DNA from: Elymus sibiricus
Lineage: Eukaryota; Streptophyta; Magnoliopsida; Poales; Poaceae
Assembly (NCBI GenBank): GCA_039707655.1
Contig: CM077665.1
Span: 447,639,531-447,703,530, forward strand
Reading direction: 5' to 3'
DNA length: 64,000 nt
Under the pieces are notes generated by a model. It saw nothing but the letters and a program-made list of their open reading frames with translations, was not told where the DNA came from and did no database searches. Of this stretch, positions 11,881-25,116 are shown piece by piece. Every line of letters begins with the position of its first letter. Positions within the stretch are counted from its first letter, which is position 1. A program made the translations under genes and the position numbers.

Positions 11881-14800
11881 AGTTCATTTGCAGTGCTTTT
11901 CAATCTCAGGGTCATCTTAGCTCAAAATAAATCATGAAATGCATGAAAAATAGCAAATGAAGTCAGAAAAGGGTTGAAAAGTGATGATCTGGCTTTGAAT
12001 GGTGCATATTGAATGCAGAAAAAGTCTTGAGTTAAAATATGTTTAAAAAAATGAAATCCCTTTGTAATAGACGAGTTTTCGTCCGAAACCCTGATACTTC
12101 GAAGGAGATTTTCCAGTTTGTACACGAAGTGCATCGAGTTTTTCCCGTAACCCTCTCAACTTTTTAGCACATGCTATGTGGGTGAAATTATGATATCATG
12201 CCAATTTTCAACCATTTCAGAGTTCATTTGCAGTTCTTTTCAATCTCAGGGTCATCTTAGCTCAACATAAATCATGAAATGCATGAAAAATAGCAAATGA
12301 AGTAAGAAAATGGTTGAAAAGTGATGATGTGGCTTTGAATGGTGCATATTGAATGCAGAAAAAGTCTTGAGTTAAAATATGTTAAAAAAATAAAATCCTT
12401 TTGTAATAGACGAGTTTTCGTCCGAAACCCTGATACTTCGAAGGAGATTGTCCAGTTTGTACACGAAGTGCATCCAGTTTTTCCCGTAACCCTCTCACCT
12501 TTTTAGCACATGCTATGTGGGTGAAATTATGATACCATGCCAATTTTCAACCATTTCAGAGTTCATTTGCAGTGCTTTTCAATCTCAGGGTCATCTTAGC
12601 TCAAAATAAATCATGAAATGCATGAAAAATAGCAAATGAAGTCAGAAAAGGGTTGAAAAGTGATGATGTGGCTTTTAATGGTCATATTGAATGGAGAAAA
12701 AGTCTTGAGTTAAAATATGTTTAAAAAAATGAAATCCCTTTGTAATAGACGAGTTTTCGTCCGAAACCCTGATACTTCGAAGGAGATTTTCCAGTTTGTC
12801 AACGAAGTGCATCGAGTTTTTCCCGTAACCCTCTCAACTTTTTAGCACATGCTATGTGGGTGAAATTATGATATCATGCCAATTTTCAACCATTTCAGAG
12901 TTCATTTGCAGTTCTTTTCAATCTCAGGGTCATCTTAGCTCAACATAAATCATGAAATGCATGAAAAATAGCAAATGAAGTCAGAAAAGGGTTGAAAAGT
13001 GATGATGTGGCTTTGAATGGTGCATATTGAATGCAGAAAAAGTCTTGAGTTAAAATATGTTAAAAAAATAAAATCCTTTTGTAATAGACGAGTTTTCGTC
13101 CGAAACCCTGATACTTCGAAGGAGATTGTCCAGTTTGTACACGAAGTGCATCCAGTTTTTCCCGTAACCCTCTCACCATTTTAGCACATGCTATGCGGGT
13201 GAAATTATGATACCATGCCAATTTTCAACCATTTCAGAGTTCATTTGCAGTGCTTTTCAATCTCAGGGTCATCTTAGCTCAAAATAAATCATGAAATGCA
13301 TGAAAAATAGCAAATGAAGTCAGAAAAGGGTTGAAAAGTGATGATGTGGCTTTTAATGGTCATATTGAATGCAGAAAAAGTCTTGAGTTAAAATATGTTT
13401 AAAAATATGAAATCCCTTTGTAATAGACATGTTTTCGTCCGAAACCCTAATACTTCGAAGGAGATTGTCCAGTTTCTACACGAAGTGCATCCAGTTTTTC
13501 CCGTAACCCTCTCAACTTTTTAGCACATGCTATGTGGGTGAAATTATGATACCATGACAATTTTCAACCATTCCAGAGTTCATTTGCAGTGCTTTTCAAT
13601 CTCAGGGTCATCTTAGCTCAAAATAAATCATGAAATGCATGAAAAATAGCAAATGAACTCAGAAAAGGGTTGAAAAGTGATGATGTGGCTTTGAATGGTG
13701 CATATTGAATGTAGAAAAAGTCTTGAGTTAAAATATGTTTAAAAATATGAGATCCCTTTGTAATAGACGAGTTTTCGTCCGAAACCCTGATACTTCGAAG
13801 GAGATTTTCCAGTTTCTACAAGAAGTGCATCCAGTTTTTCCCGTAACCCTCTCAACTTTTTAGCACATGCTATGTGGGTGAAATTATGATACCAAGCCAA
13901 TTTTCAACCATTCCAGAGTTCATTTGCAGTGCTTTTCAATCTCAGGGTCATCTTAGCTCAAAATAAATCATGAAATGCATGAAAAATAGCAAATGAAGTC
14001 AGAAAAGGGTTGAAAAGTGATGATGTGGCTTTGAATGGTGCATATTGAATGCAGAAAAAGTCTTGAGTTAAAATATGTTTAAAAATATGAAATCCCTTGG
14101 TAATAGACCAGTTTTCGTCCGAAACCCTGATACTTCGAAGGAGATTGTCCAGTTTGTACACGAAGTCCATCCAGTTTTTCACGTAACCCTCTCAACTTTT
14201 TAGCACATGCTATGTGGGTGAAATTATGATACCATGCTAATTTTCAACCATTCCAGAGTTCATTTGCAGTGCTTTTCACTCTCAGGGTCATCTTAGCTCA
14301 AACTAAATCATGAAATGCATGAAAAATGGCAAATGAAGTCAGAAAAGGGTTGAAAAGTGATGATGTGGCTTTGAATGGCGCATATTGAATGCAGAAAAAG
14401 TCTTGAGTTAAAATATGTTTAAAAAATGAAATCCCTTTGTAATAGACGAGTTTTCGTCCGAAACCCTAATACTTGGAAGGAGATTGGCCAGTTTCTACAC
14501 GAAGTGCAGCCAGTTTTTCCCGTAACCCTCTCAACTTTTTAGCACATGCTATGTGGGTGAAATTATGATACCATGCCAATTTTCAACCATTTCAGAGTTC
14601 ATTTGCAGTGCTTTTCAATCTCAGGGTCATCTTATCTCAAAATAAATCATGAAATGCATGAAAAATAGCAAATGAAGTCAGAAAAGGGTTGAAAAGTGAT
14701 GATGTGGCTTTGAATGGTGCATATTGAATGCAGAAAAAGTCTTGAGTTAAAATATGTTTAAAAAAATGAAATCCCTTTGTAATAGACGAGTTTTCGTCTG

Positions 14801-16293
14801 AAACCCTGATACTTCGAAGGAGATTTTCCAGTTTGTACACGAAGTGCATCGAGTTTTTCCCGTAACCCTCTCAACTTTTTAGCACATGCTATGTGGGTGA
14901 AATTATGATATCATGCCAATTTTCAACCATTTCAGAGTTCATTTGCAGTTCTTTTCAATCTCAGGGTCATCTTAGCTCAAAATAAATCATGAAATGCATG
15001 AAAAATAGCAAATGAAGTCAGAAAAGGGTTGAAAAGTGATGATGTGGCTTTGAATGGTGCATATTGAATGCAGAAAAAGTCTTGAGTTAAAATATGTTTA
15101 AAAATATGAAATCCCTTGGTAATAGACCAGTTTTCGTCCGAAACCCTGATACTTCGAAGGAGATTGTCCAGTTTGTACACGAAGTCCATCCAGTTTTTCA
15201 CGTAACCCTCTCAACTTTTTAGCACATGCTATGTGGGTGAAATTATGATACCATGCCAATTTTCAACCATTCCAGAGTTCATTTGCAGTGCTTTTCAATC
15301 TCAGGGTCATCTTAGCTCAAACTAAATCATGAAATGCATGAAAAATGGCAAATGAAGTCAGAAAAGGGTTGAAAAGTGATGATGTGGCTTTGAATGGTGC
15401 ATATTGAATGCAGAAAAAGTCTTGAGTTAAAATATGTTTAAAAAATGAAATCCCTTTGTAATAGACGAGTTTTCGTCCGAAACCCTAATACTTGGAAGGA
15501 GATTGGCCAGTTTCTACACGAAGTGCAGCCAGTTTTTCCCGTAACCCTCTCAACTTTTTAGCACATGCTATGTGGGTGAAATTATGATACCATGCCAATT
15601 TTCAACCATTTCAGAGTTCATTTGCAGTGCTTTTCAATCTCAGGGTCATCTTATCTCAAAATAAATCATGAAATGCATGAAAAATAGCAAATGAAGTCAG
15701 AAAAGGGTTGAAAAGTGATGATGTGGCTTTGAATGGTGCATATTGAATGCAGAAAAAGTCTTGAGTTAAAATATGTTTAAAAAAATGAAATCCCTTTGTA
15801 ATAGACGAGTTTTCGTCTGAAACCCTGATACTTCGAAGGAGATTTTCCAGTTTGTACACGAAGTGCATCGAGTTTTTCCCGTAACCCTCTCAACTTTTTA
15901 GCACATGCTATGTGGGTGAAATTATGATATCATGCCAATTTTCAACCATTTCAGAGTTCATTTGCAGTTCTTTTCAATCTCAGGGTCATCTTAGCTCAAC
16001 ATAAATCATGAAATGCATGAAAAATAGCAAATGAAGTCAGAAAAGGGTTGAAAAGTGATGATGTGGCTTTGAATGGTGCATATTGAATGCAGAAAAAGTC
16101 TTGAGTTAAAATATGTTAAAAAAATAAAATCCTTTTGTAATAGACGAGTTTTCGTCCGAAACCCTGATACTTAGAAGGAGATTGTCCAGTTTGTACACGA
16201 AGTGCATCCAGTTTTTCCCGTAACCCTCTCACCTTTTTAGCACATGCTATGTGGGTGAAATTATGATACCATGCCAATTTTCAACCATTTCAG
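11881..16293 (+). repeat. HOR A copy 4, with g-h-i duplicated and a j/b hybrid
   Basis: Units a-i start at 11881, 12221, 12560, 12899, 13238, 13577, 13917, 14257 and 14596. A second g-h-i set follows at 14936, 15276 and 15615, and the copy closes with a j-like unit at 15955 that ends as unit b does ('ccctctcacc' in place of 'acactctcacc'). The next unit (16294) is type c, so units a and b of the following copy are missing. The order shows a 3-unit tandem gain and a 2-unit loss inside one HOR copy. Confidence 0.88.
13917..15954 (+). repeat. Tandem duplication of three units g-h-i (2 x 1019 bp)
   Basis: Positions 13917-14935 and 14936-15954 have the same unit order and length, with g ('cccttggtaatagacc'), h ('acttggaagg') and i ('cgtctgaa') in each. 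Private differences in the first set are 'ttttcactctc' near 14276 and 'ggcgcat' near 14378. The second g starts with 'cagttctttt', the start normally found after an i unit, as expected if the duplication junction joined i to g. Confidence 0.87.
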
Positions 16294-18329
16294 AGTTCAT
16301 TTGCAGTGCTTTTCAATCTCAGGGTCATCTTAGCTCAAAATAAATCATGAAATGCATGAAAAATAGCAAATGAAGTCAGAAAAGGGTTGAAAAGTGATGA
16401 TGTGGCTTTTAATGGTCATATTGAATGGAGAAAAAGTCTTGAGGTAAAATATGTTTAAAAAAATGAAATCCCTTTGTAATAGACGAGTTTTCGTCCGAAA
16501 CCCTGATACTTCGAAGGAGATTTTCCAGTTTGTCAACGAAGTGCATCGAGTTTTTCCCGTAACCCTCTCAACTTTTTAGCACATGCTATGTGGGTGAAAT
16601 TATGATATCATGCCAATTTTCAACCATTTCAGAGTTCATTTGCAGTTCTTTTCAATCTCAGGGTCATCTTAGCTCAACATAAATCATGAAATGCATGAAA
16701 AATAGCAAATGAAGTCAGAAAAGGGTTGAAAAGTGATGATGTGGCTTTGAATGGTGCATATTGAATGCAGAAAAAGTCTTGAGTTAAAATATGTTAAAAA
16801 AATAAAATCCTTTTGTAATAGACGAGTTTTCGTCCGAAACCCTGATACTTCGAAGGAGATTGTCCAGTTTGTACACGAAGTGCATCCAGTTTTTCCCGTA
16901 ACCCTCTCACCATTTTAGCACATGCTATGCGGGTGAAATTATGATACCATGCCAATTTTCAACCATTTCAGAGTTCATTTGCAGTGCTTTTCAATCTCAG
17001 GGTCATCTTAGCTCAAAATAAATCATGAAATGCATGAAAAATAGCAAATGAAGTCAGAAAAGGGTTGAAAAGTGATGATGTGGCTTTTAATGGTCATATT
17101 GAATGCAGAAAAAGTCTTGAGTTAAAATATGTTTAAAAATATGAAATCCCTTTGTAATAGACATGTTTTCGTCCGAAACCCTAATACTTCGAAGGAGATT
17201 GTCCAGTTTCTACACGAAGTACATCCAGTTTTTCCCGTAACCCTCTCAACTTTTTAGCACATGCTATGTGGGTGAAATTATGATACCATGACAATTTTCA
17301 ACCATTCCAGAGTTCATTTGCAGTGCTTTTCAATCTCAGGGTCATCTTAGCTCAAAATAAATCATGAAATGCATGAAAAATAGCAAATGAACTCAGAAAA
17401 GGGTTGAAAAGTGATGATGTGGCTTTGAATGGTGCATATTGAATGTAGAAAAAGTCTTGAGTTAAAATATGTTTAAAAATATGAGATCCCTTTGTAATAG
17501 ACGAGTTTTCGTCCGAAACCCTGATACTTCGAAGGAGATTTTCCAGTTTGTACACGAAGTGCATCGAGTTTTTCCCGTAACCCTCTCAACTTTTTAGCAC
17601 ATGCTATGTGGGTGAAATTATGATACCATGCCAATTTTCAACCATTTCAGAGTTCATTTGCAGTGCTTTTCAATCTCAGGGTCATCTTATCTCAAAATAA
17701 ATCATGAAATGCATGAAAAATAGCAAATGAAGTCAGAAAAGGGTTGAAAAGTGATGATGTGGCTTTGAATGGTGCATATTGAATGCAGAAAAAGTCTTGA
17801 GTTAAAATATGTTTAAAAAAATGAAATCCCTTTGTAATAGACGAGTTTTCGTCTGAAACCCTGATACTTCGAAGGAGATTTTCCAGTTTGTACACGAAGT
17901 GCATCGAGTTTTTCCCGTAACCCTCTCAACTTTTTAGCACATGCTATGTGGGTGAAATTATGATATCATGCCAATTTTCAACCATTTCAGAGTTCATTTG
18001 CAGTTCTTTTCAATCTCAGGGTCATCTTAGCTCAACATAAATCATGAAATGCATGAAAAATAGCAAATGAAGTCAGAAAAGGGTTGAAAAGTGATGATGT
18101 GGCTTTGAATGGTGCATATTGAATGCAGAAAAAGTCTTGAGTTAAAATATGTTAAAAAAATAAAATCCTTTTGTAACAGATGGGTTTTCGTCCGAAACCT
18201 TGATACTTCGAAGGAGATTGTCCAGTTTGTACACGAAGTGCATCCAGTTTTTCCCGTAACACTCTCACCTTTTTAGCACATGCTATGTGGGTGAAATTAT
18301 GATACCATGCCAATTTTCAACCATTTCAG
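16294..18329 (+). repeat. HOR A copy 5, shortened (c d e f i j)
   Basis: Units start at 16294 (c), 16633 (d), 16972 (e), 17311 (f), 17651 (i) and 17991 (j). Units a and b are missing at the left, and g and h are missing between f and i. Unit 17311 starts as f ('aactcag', 'gagatccc') but ends 'gataccatgcc', the usual approach to an i unit, so it looks like an f/h fusion. Unit 17991 has the private block 'taacagatggg' and 'aaccttgat', which recurs 679 bp later at 18670. Confidence 0.83.
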
Positions 18330-21300
18330 AGTTCATTTGCAGTGCTTTTCAATCTCAGGGTCATCTTAGCTCAAAATAAATCATGAAATGCATGAAAAAT
18401 AGCAAATGAAGTCAGAAAAGGGTTGAAAAGTGATGATCTGGCTTTGAATGGTGCATATTGAATGCAGAAAAAGTCTTGAGTTAAAATATGTTTAAAAAAA
18501 TGAAATCCCTTTGTAATAGACGAGTTTTCGTCCGAAACCCTGATACTTCGAAGGAGATTTTCCAGTTTGTACACGAAGTGCATCGAGTTTTTCCCGTAAC
18601 CCTCTCAACTTTTTAGCACATGCTATGTGGGTGAAATTATGATATCATGCCAATTTTCAACCATTTCAGAGTTCATTTGCAGTTCTTTTCAATCTCAGGG
18701 TCATCTTAGCTCAACATAAATCATGAAATGCATGAAAAATAGCAAATGAAGTAAGAAAATGGTTGAAAAGTGATGATGTGGCTTTGAATGGTGCATATTG
18801 AATGCAGAAAAAGTCTTGAGTTAAAATATGTTAAAAAAATAAAATCCTTTTGTAACAGATGGGTTTTCGTCCGAAACCTTGATACTTCGAAGGAGATTGT
18901 CCAGTTTGTACACGAAGTGCATCCAGTTTTTCCCGTAACACTCTCACCTTTTTAGCACATGCTATGTGGGTGAAATTATGATACCATGCCAATTTTCAAC
19001 CATTTCAGAGTTCATTTGCAGTGCTTTTCAATCTCAGGGTCATCTTAGCTCAAAATAAATCATGAAATGCATGAAAAATAGCAAATGAAGTCAGAAAAGG
19101 GTTGAAAAGTGATGATCTGGCTTTGAATGGTGCATATTGAATGCAGAAAAAGTCTTGAGTTAAAATATGTTTAAAAAAATGAAATCCCTTTGTAATAGAC
19201 GAGTTTTCGTCCGAAACCCTGATACTTCGAAGGAGATTTTCCAGTTTGTACACGAAGTGCATCGAGTTTTTCCCGTAACCCTCTCAACTTTTTAGCACAT
19301 GCTATGTGGGTGAAATTATGATATCATGCCAATTTTCAACCATTTCAGAGTTCATTTGCAGTTCTTTTCAATCTCAGGGTCATCTTAGCTCAACATAAAT
19401 CATGAAATGCATGAAAAATAGCAAATGAAGTAAGAAAATGGTTGAAAAGTGATGATGTGGCTTTGAATGGTGCATATTGAATGCAGAAAAAGTCTTGAGT
19501 TAAAATATGTTAAAAAAATAAAATCCTTTTGTAATAGACGAGTTTTCGTCCGAAACCCTGATACTTCGAAGGAGATTGTCCAGTTTGTACACGAAGTGCA
19601 TCCAGTTTTTCCCGTAACCCTCTCACCTTTTTAGCACATGCTATGTGGGTGAAATTATGATACCATGCCAATTTTCAACCATTTCAGAGTTCATTTGCAG
19701 TGCTTTTCAATCTCAGGGTCATCTTAGCTCAAAATAAATCATGAAATGCATGAAAAATAGCAAATGAAGTCAGAAAAGGGTTGAAAAGTGATGATGTGGC
19801 TTTTAATGGTCATATTGAATGGAGAAAAAGTCTTGAGTTAAAATATGTTTAAAAAAATGAAATCCCTTTGTAATAGACGAGTTTTCGTCCGAAACCCTGA
19901 TACTTCGAAGGAGATTTTCCAGTTTGTCAACGAAGTGCATCGAGTTTTTCCCGTAACCCTCTCAACTTTTTAGCACATGCTATGTGGGTGAAATTATGAT
20001 ATCATGCCAATTTTCAACCATTTCAGAGTTCATTTGCAGTTCTTTTCAATCTCAGGGTCATCTTAGCTCAACATAAATCATGAAATGCATGAAAAATAGC
20101 AAATGAAGTCAGAAAAGGGTTGAAAAGTGATGATGTGGCTTTGAATGGTGCATATTGAATGCAGAAAAAGTCTTGAGTTAAAATATGTTAAAAAAATAAA
20201 ATCCTTTTGTAATAGACGAGTTTTCGTCCGAAACCCTGATACTTCGAAGGAGATTGTCCAGTTTGTACACGAAGTGCATCCAGTTTTTCCCGTAACCCTC
20301 TCACCATTTTAGCACATGCTATGCGGGTGAAATTATGATACCATGCCAATTTTCAACCATTTCAGAGTTCATTTGCAGTGCTTTTCAATCTCAGGGTCAT
20401 CTTAGCTCAAAATAAATCATGAAATGCATGAAAAATAGCAAATGAAGTCAGAAAAGGGTTGAAAAGTGATGATGTGGCTTTTAATGGTCATATTGAATGC
20501 AGAAAAAGTCTTGAGTTAAAATATGTTTAAAAATATGAAATCCCTTTGTAATAGACATGTTTTCGTCCGAAACCCTAATACTTCGAAGGAGATTGTCCAG
20601 TTTCTACACGAAGTGCATCCAGTTTTTCCCGTAACCCTCTCAACTTTTTAGCACATGCTATGTGGGTGAAATTATGATACCATGACAATTTTCAACCATT
20701 CCAGAGTTCATTTGCAGTGCTTTTCAATCTCAGGGTCATCTTAGCTCAAAATAAATCATGAAATGCATGAAAAATAGCAAATGAACTCAGAAAAGGGTTG
20801 AAAAGTGATGATGTGGCTTTGAATGGTGCATATTGAATGTAGAAAAAGTCTTGAGTTAAAATATGTTTAAAAATATGAGATCCCTTTGTAATAGACGAGT
20901 TTTCGTCCGAAACCCTGATACTTCGAAGGAGATTTTCCAGTTTGTACACGAAGTGCATCGAGTTTTTCCCGTAACCCTCTCAACTTTTTAGCACATGCTA
21001 TGTGGGTGAAATTATGATATCATGCCAATTTTCAACCATTTCAGAGTTCATTTGCAGTTCTTTTCAATCTCAGGGTCATCTTAGCTCAAAATAAATCATG
21101 AAATGCATGAAAAATAGCAAATGAAGTCAGAAAAGGGTTGAAAAGTGATGATGTGGCTTTGAATGGTGCATATTGAATGCAGAAAAAGTCTTGAGTTAAA
21201 ATATGTTTAAAAATATGAAATCCCTTGGTAATAGACCAGTTTTCGTCTGAAACCCTGATACTTCGAAGGAGATTGTCCAGTTTGTACACGAAGTCCATCC

Positions 21301-22402
21301 AGTTTTTCACGTAACCCTCTCAACTTTTTAGCACATGCTATGTGGGTGAAATTATGATACCATGCCAATTTTCAACCATTCCAGAGTTCATTTGCAGTGC
21401 TTTTCAATCTCAGGGTCATCTTAGCTCAAACTAAATCATGAAATGCATGAAAAATGGCAAATGAAGTCAGAAAAGGGTTGAAAAGTGATGATGTGGCTTT
21501 GAATGGTGCATAGTGAATGCAGAAAAAGTCTTGAGTTAAAATATGTTTAAAAAATGAAATCCCTTTGTAATAGACGAGTTTTCGTCCGAAACCCTAATAC
21601 TTGGAAGGAGATTGGCCAGTTTCTACACGAAGTGCAGCCAGTTTTTCCCGTAACCCTCTCAACTTTTTAGCACATGCTATGTGGGTGAAATTATGATACC
21701 ATGCCAATTTTCAACCATTTCAGAGTTCATTTGCAGTGCTTTTCAATCTCAGGGTCATCTTATCTCAAAATAAATCATGAAATGCATGAAAAATAGCAAA
21801 TGAAGTCAGAAAAGGGTTGAAAAGTGATGATGTGGCTTTGAATGGTGCATATTGAATGCAGAAAAAGTCTTGAGTTAAAATATGTTTAAAAAAATGAAAT
21901 CCCTTTGTAATAGACGAGTTTTCGTCTGAAACCCTGATACTTCGAAGGAGATTTTCCAGTTTGTACACGAAGTGCATCGAGTTTTTCCCGTAACCCTCTC
22001 AACTTTTTAGCACATGCTATGTGGGTGAAATTATGATATCATGCCAATTTTCAACCATTTCAGAGTTCATTTGCAGTTCTTTTCAATCTCAGGGTCATCT
22101 TAGCTCAACATAAATCATGAAATGCATGAAAAATAGCAAATGAAGTCAGAAAAGGGTTGAAAAGTGATGATGTGGCTTTGAATGGTGCATATTGAATGCA
22201 GAAAAAGTCTTGAGTTAAAATATGTTAAAAAAATAAAATCCTTTTGTAATAGACGAGTTTTCGTCCGAAACCCTGATACTTCGAAGGAGATTGTCCAGTT
22301 TGTACACGAAGTGCATCCAGTTTTTCCCGTAACCGTCTCACCTTTTTAGCACATGCTATGTGGGTGAAATTATGATACCATGCCAATTTTCAACCATTTC
22401 AG
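18330..22402 (+). repeat. HOR A copy 6, with an extra a-b pair and a b/j hybrid
   Basis: Units start at 18330 (a), 18670 (b/j), 19009 (a), 19349 (b), 19688 (c), 20027 (d), 20366 (e), 20705 (f), 21045 (g), 21385 (h), 21724 (i) and 22064 (j, ending b-like). The hybrid at 18670 starts as b ('aagtaagaaaatgg') and ends as j ('taacagatggg', 'acactctcacc'). The final unit again lacks the j end mark and is followed directly by c at 22403, so a and b of the next copy are lost once more. Confidence 0.86.
18670..19008 (+). repeat. Hybrid unit b/j
   Basis: The left half carries the b mark 'aagtaag', and the right half carries the j mark 'acactctcacc' plus the private block 'taacagatggg', otherwise seen only in the j unit 679 bp upstream (17991). 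It sits between two a units. This is what unequal exchange between units b and j predicts for the duplication product. Confidence 0.85.
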
Positions 22403-25116
22403 AGTTCATTTGCAGTGCTTTTCAATCTCAGGGTCATCTTAGCTCAAAATAAATCATGAAATGCATGAAAAATAGCAAATGAAGTCAGAAAAGGGTTGAA
22501 AAGTGATGATGTGGCTTTTAATGGTCATATTGAATGGAGAAAAAGTCTTGAGTTAAAATATGTTTAAAAAAATGAAATCCCTTTGTAATAGACGAGTTTT
22601 CGTCCGAAACCCTGATACTTCGAAGGAGATTTTCCAGTTTGTCAACGAAGTGCATCGAGTTTTTCCCGTAACCCTCTCAACTTTTTAGCACATGCTATGT
22701 GGGTGAAATTATGATATCATGCCAATTTTCAACCATTTCAGAGTTCATTTGCAGTTCTTTTCAATCTCAGGGTCATCTTAGCTCAACATAAATCATGAAA
22801 TGCATGAAAAATAGCAAATGAAGTCAGAAAAGGGTTGAAAAGTGATGATGTGGCTTTGAATGGTGCATATTGAATGCAGAAAAAGTCTTGAGTTAAAATA
22901 TGTTAAAAAAATAAAATCCTTTTGTAATAGACGAGTTTTCGTCCGAAACCCTGATACTTCGAAGGAGATTGTCCAGTTTGTACACGAAGTGCATCCAGTT
23001 TTTCCCGTAACCCTCTCACCATTTTAGCACATGCTATGCGGGTGAAATTATGATACCATGCCAATTTTCAACCATTTCAGAGTTCATTTGCAGTGCTTTT
23101 CAATCTCAGGGTCATCTTAGCTCAAAATAAATCATGAAATGCATGAAAAATAGCAAATGAAGTCAGAAAAGGGTTGAAAAGTGATGATGTGGCTTTTAAT
23201 GGTCATATTGAATGCAGAAAAAGTCTTGAGTTAAAATATGTTTAAAAATATGAAATCCCTTTGTAATAGACATGTTTTCGTCCGAAACCCTAATACTTCG
23301 AAGGAGATTGTCCAGTTTCTACACGAAGTACATCCAGTTTTTCCCGTAACCCTCTCAACTTTTTAGCACATGCTATGTGGGTGAAATTATGATACCATGA
23401 CAATTTTCAACCATTCCAGAGTTCATTTGCAGTGCTTTTCAATCTCAGGGTCATCTTAGCTCAAAATAAATCATGAAATGCATGAAAAATAGCAAATGAA
23501 CTCAGAAAAGGGTTGAAAAGTGATGATGTGGCTTTGAATGGTGCATATTGAATGTAGAAAAAGTCTTGAGTTAAAATATGTTTAAAAATATGAGATCCCT
23601 TTGTAATAGACGAGTTTTCGTCCGAAACCCTGATACTTCGAAGGAGATTTTCCAGTTTGTACACGAAGTGCATCGAGTTTTTCCCGTAACCCTCTCAACT
23701 TTTTAGCACATGCTATGTGGGTGAAATTATGATATCATGCCAATTTTCAACCATTTCAGAGTTCATTTGCAGTTCTTTTCAATCTCAGGGTCATCTTAGC
23801 TCAACATAAATCATGAAATGCATGAAAAATAGCAAATGAAGTCAGAAAAGGGTTGAAAAGTGATGATGTGGCTTTTAATGGTCATATTGAATGGAGAAAA
23901 AGTCTTGAGTTAAAATATGTTTAAAAAAATGAAATCCCTTTGTAATAGACGAGTTTTCGTCCGAAACCCTGATACTTCGAAGGAGATTTTCCAGTTTGTC
24001 AACGAAGTGCATCGAGTTTTTCCCGTAACCCTCTCAACTTTTTAGCACATGCTATGTGGGTGAAATTATGATATCATGCCAATTTTCAACCATTTCAGAG
24101 TTCATTTGCAGTTCTTTTCAATCTCAGGGTCATCTTAGCTCAACATAAATCATGAAATGCATGAAAAATAGCAAATGAAGTCAGAAAAGGGTTGAAAAGT
24201 GATGATGTGGCTTTGAATGGTGCATATTGAATGCAGAAAAAGTCTTGAGTTAAAATATGTTAAAAAAATAAAATCCTTTTGTAATAGACGAGTTTTCGTC
24301 CGAAACCCTGATACTTCGAAGGAGATTGTCCAGTTTGTACACGAAGTGCATCCAGTTTTTCCCGTAACCCTCTCACCATTTTAGCACATGCTATGCGGGT
24401 GAAATTATGATACCATGCCAATTTTCAACCATTTCAGAGTTCATTTGCAGTGCTTTTCAATCTCAGGGTCATCTTAGCTCAAAATAAATCATGAAATGCA
24501 TGAAAAATAGCAAATGAAGTCAGAAAAGGGTTGAAAAGTGATGATGTGGCTTTTAATGGTCATATTGAATGCAGAAAAAGTCTTGAGTTAAAATATGTTT
24601 AAAAATATGAAATCCCTTTGTAATAGACATGTTTTCGTCCGAAACCCTAATACTTCGAAGGAGATTGTCCAGTTTCTACACGAAGTACATCCAGTTTTTC
24701 CCGTAACCCTCTCAGCTTTTTAGCACATGCTATGTGGGTGAAATTATGATACCATGACAATTTTCAACCATTCCAGAGTTCATTTGCAGTGCTTTTCAAT
24801 CTCAGGGTCATCTTAGCTCAAAATAAATCATGAAATGCATGAAAAATAGCAAATGAACTCAGAAAAGGGTTGAAAAGTGATGATGTGGCTTTGAATGGTG
24901 CATATTGAATGTAGAAAAAGTCTTGAGTTAAAATATGTTTAAAAATATGAGATCCCTTTGTAATAGACGAGTTTTCGTCCGAAACCCTGATACTTCGAAG
25001 GAGATTTTCCAGTTTGTACACGAAGTGCATCGAGTTTTTCCCGTAACCCTCTCAACTTTTTAGCACATGCTATGTGGGTGAAATTATGATATCATGCCAA
25101 TTTTCAACCATTTCAG
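22403..25116 (+). repeat. Tandem duplication of four units c-d-e-f (2 x 1357 bp)
   Basis: Positions 22403-23759 and 23760-25116 have equal length and order. The second set opens with a fused unit: 'cagttctttt' and 'ctcaacataaat' as in j, b or d, then 'ggtcatattgaatgga' and 'gtcaacgaag' as in c. Normal c units start 'cagtgctttt' and 'ctcaaaataaat'. The fused unit marks the junction. Confidence 0.86.

Noticed and set aside
5093..14935. Near-identical HOR copies as an assembly artefact.
   Set aside because: Not excluded, but each copy has its own private bases (for example 'ccctatg' near 6627, 'tgttagaaa' near 11701, 'ttttcactctc' near 14276), so they are not simple copy-paste of one contig.
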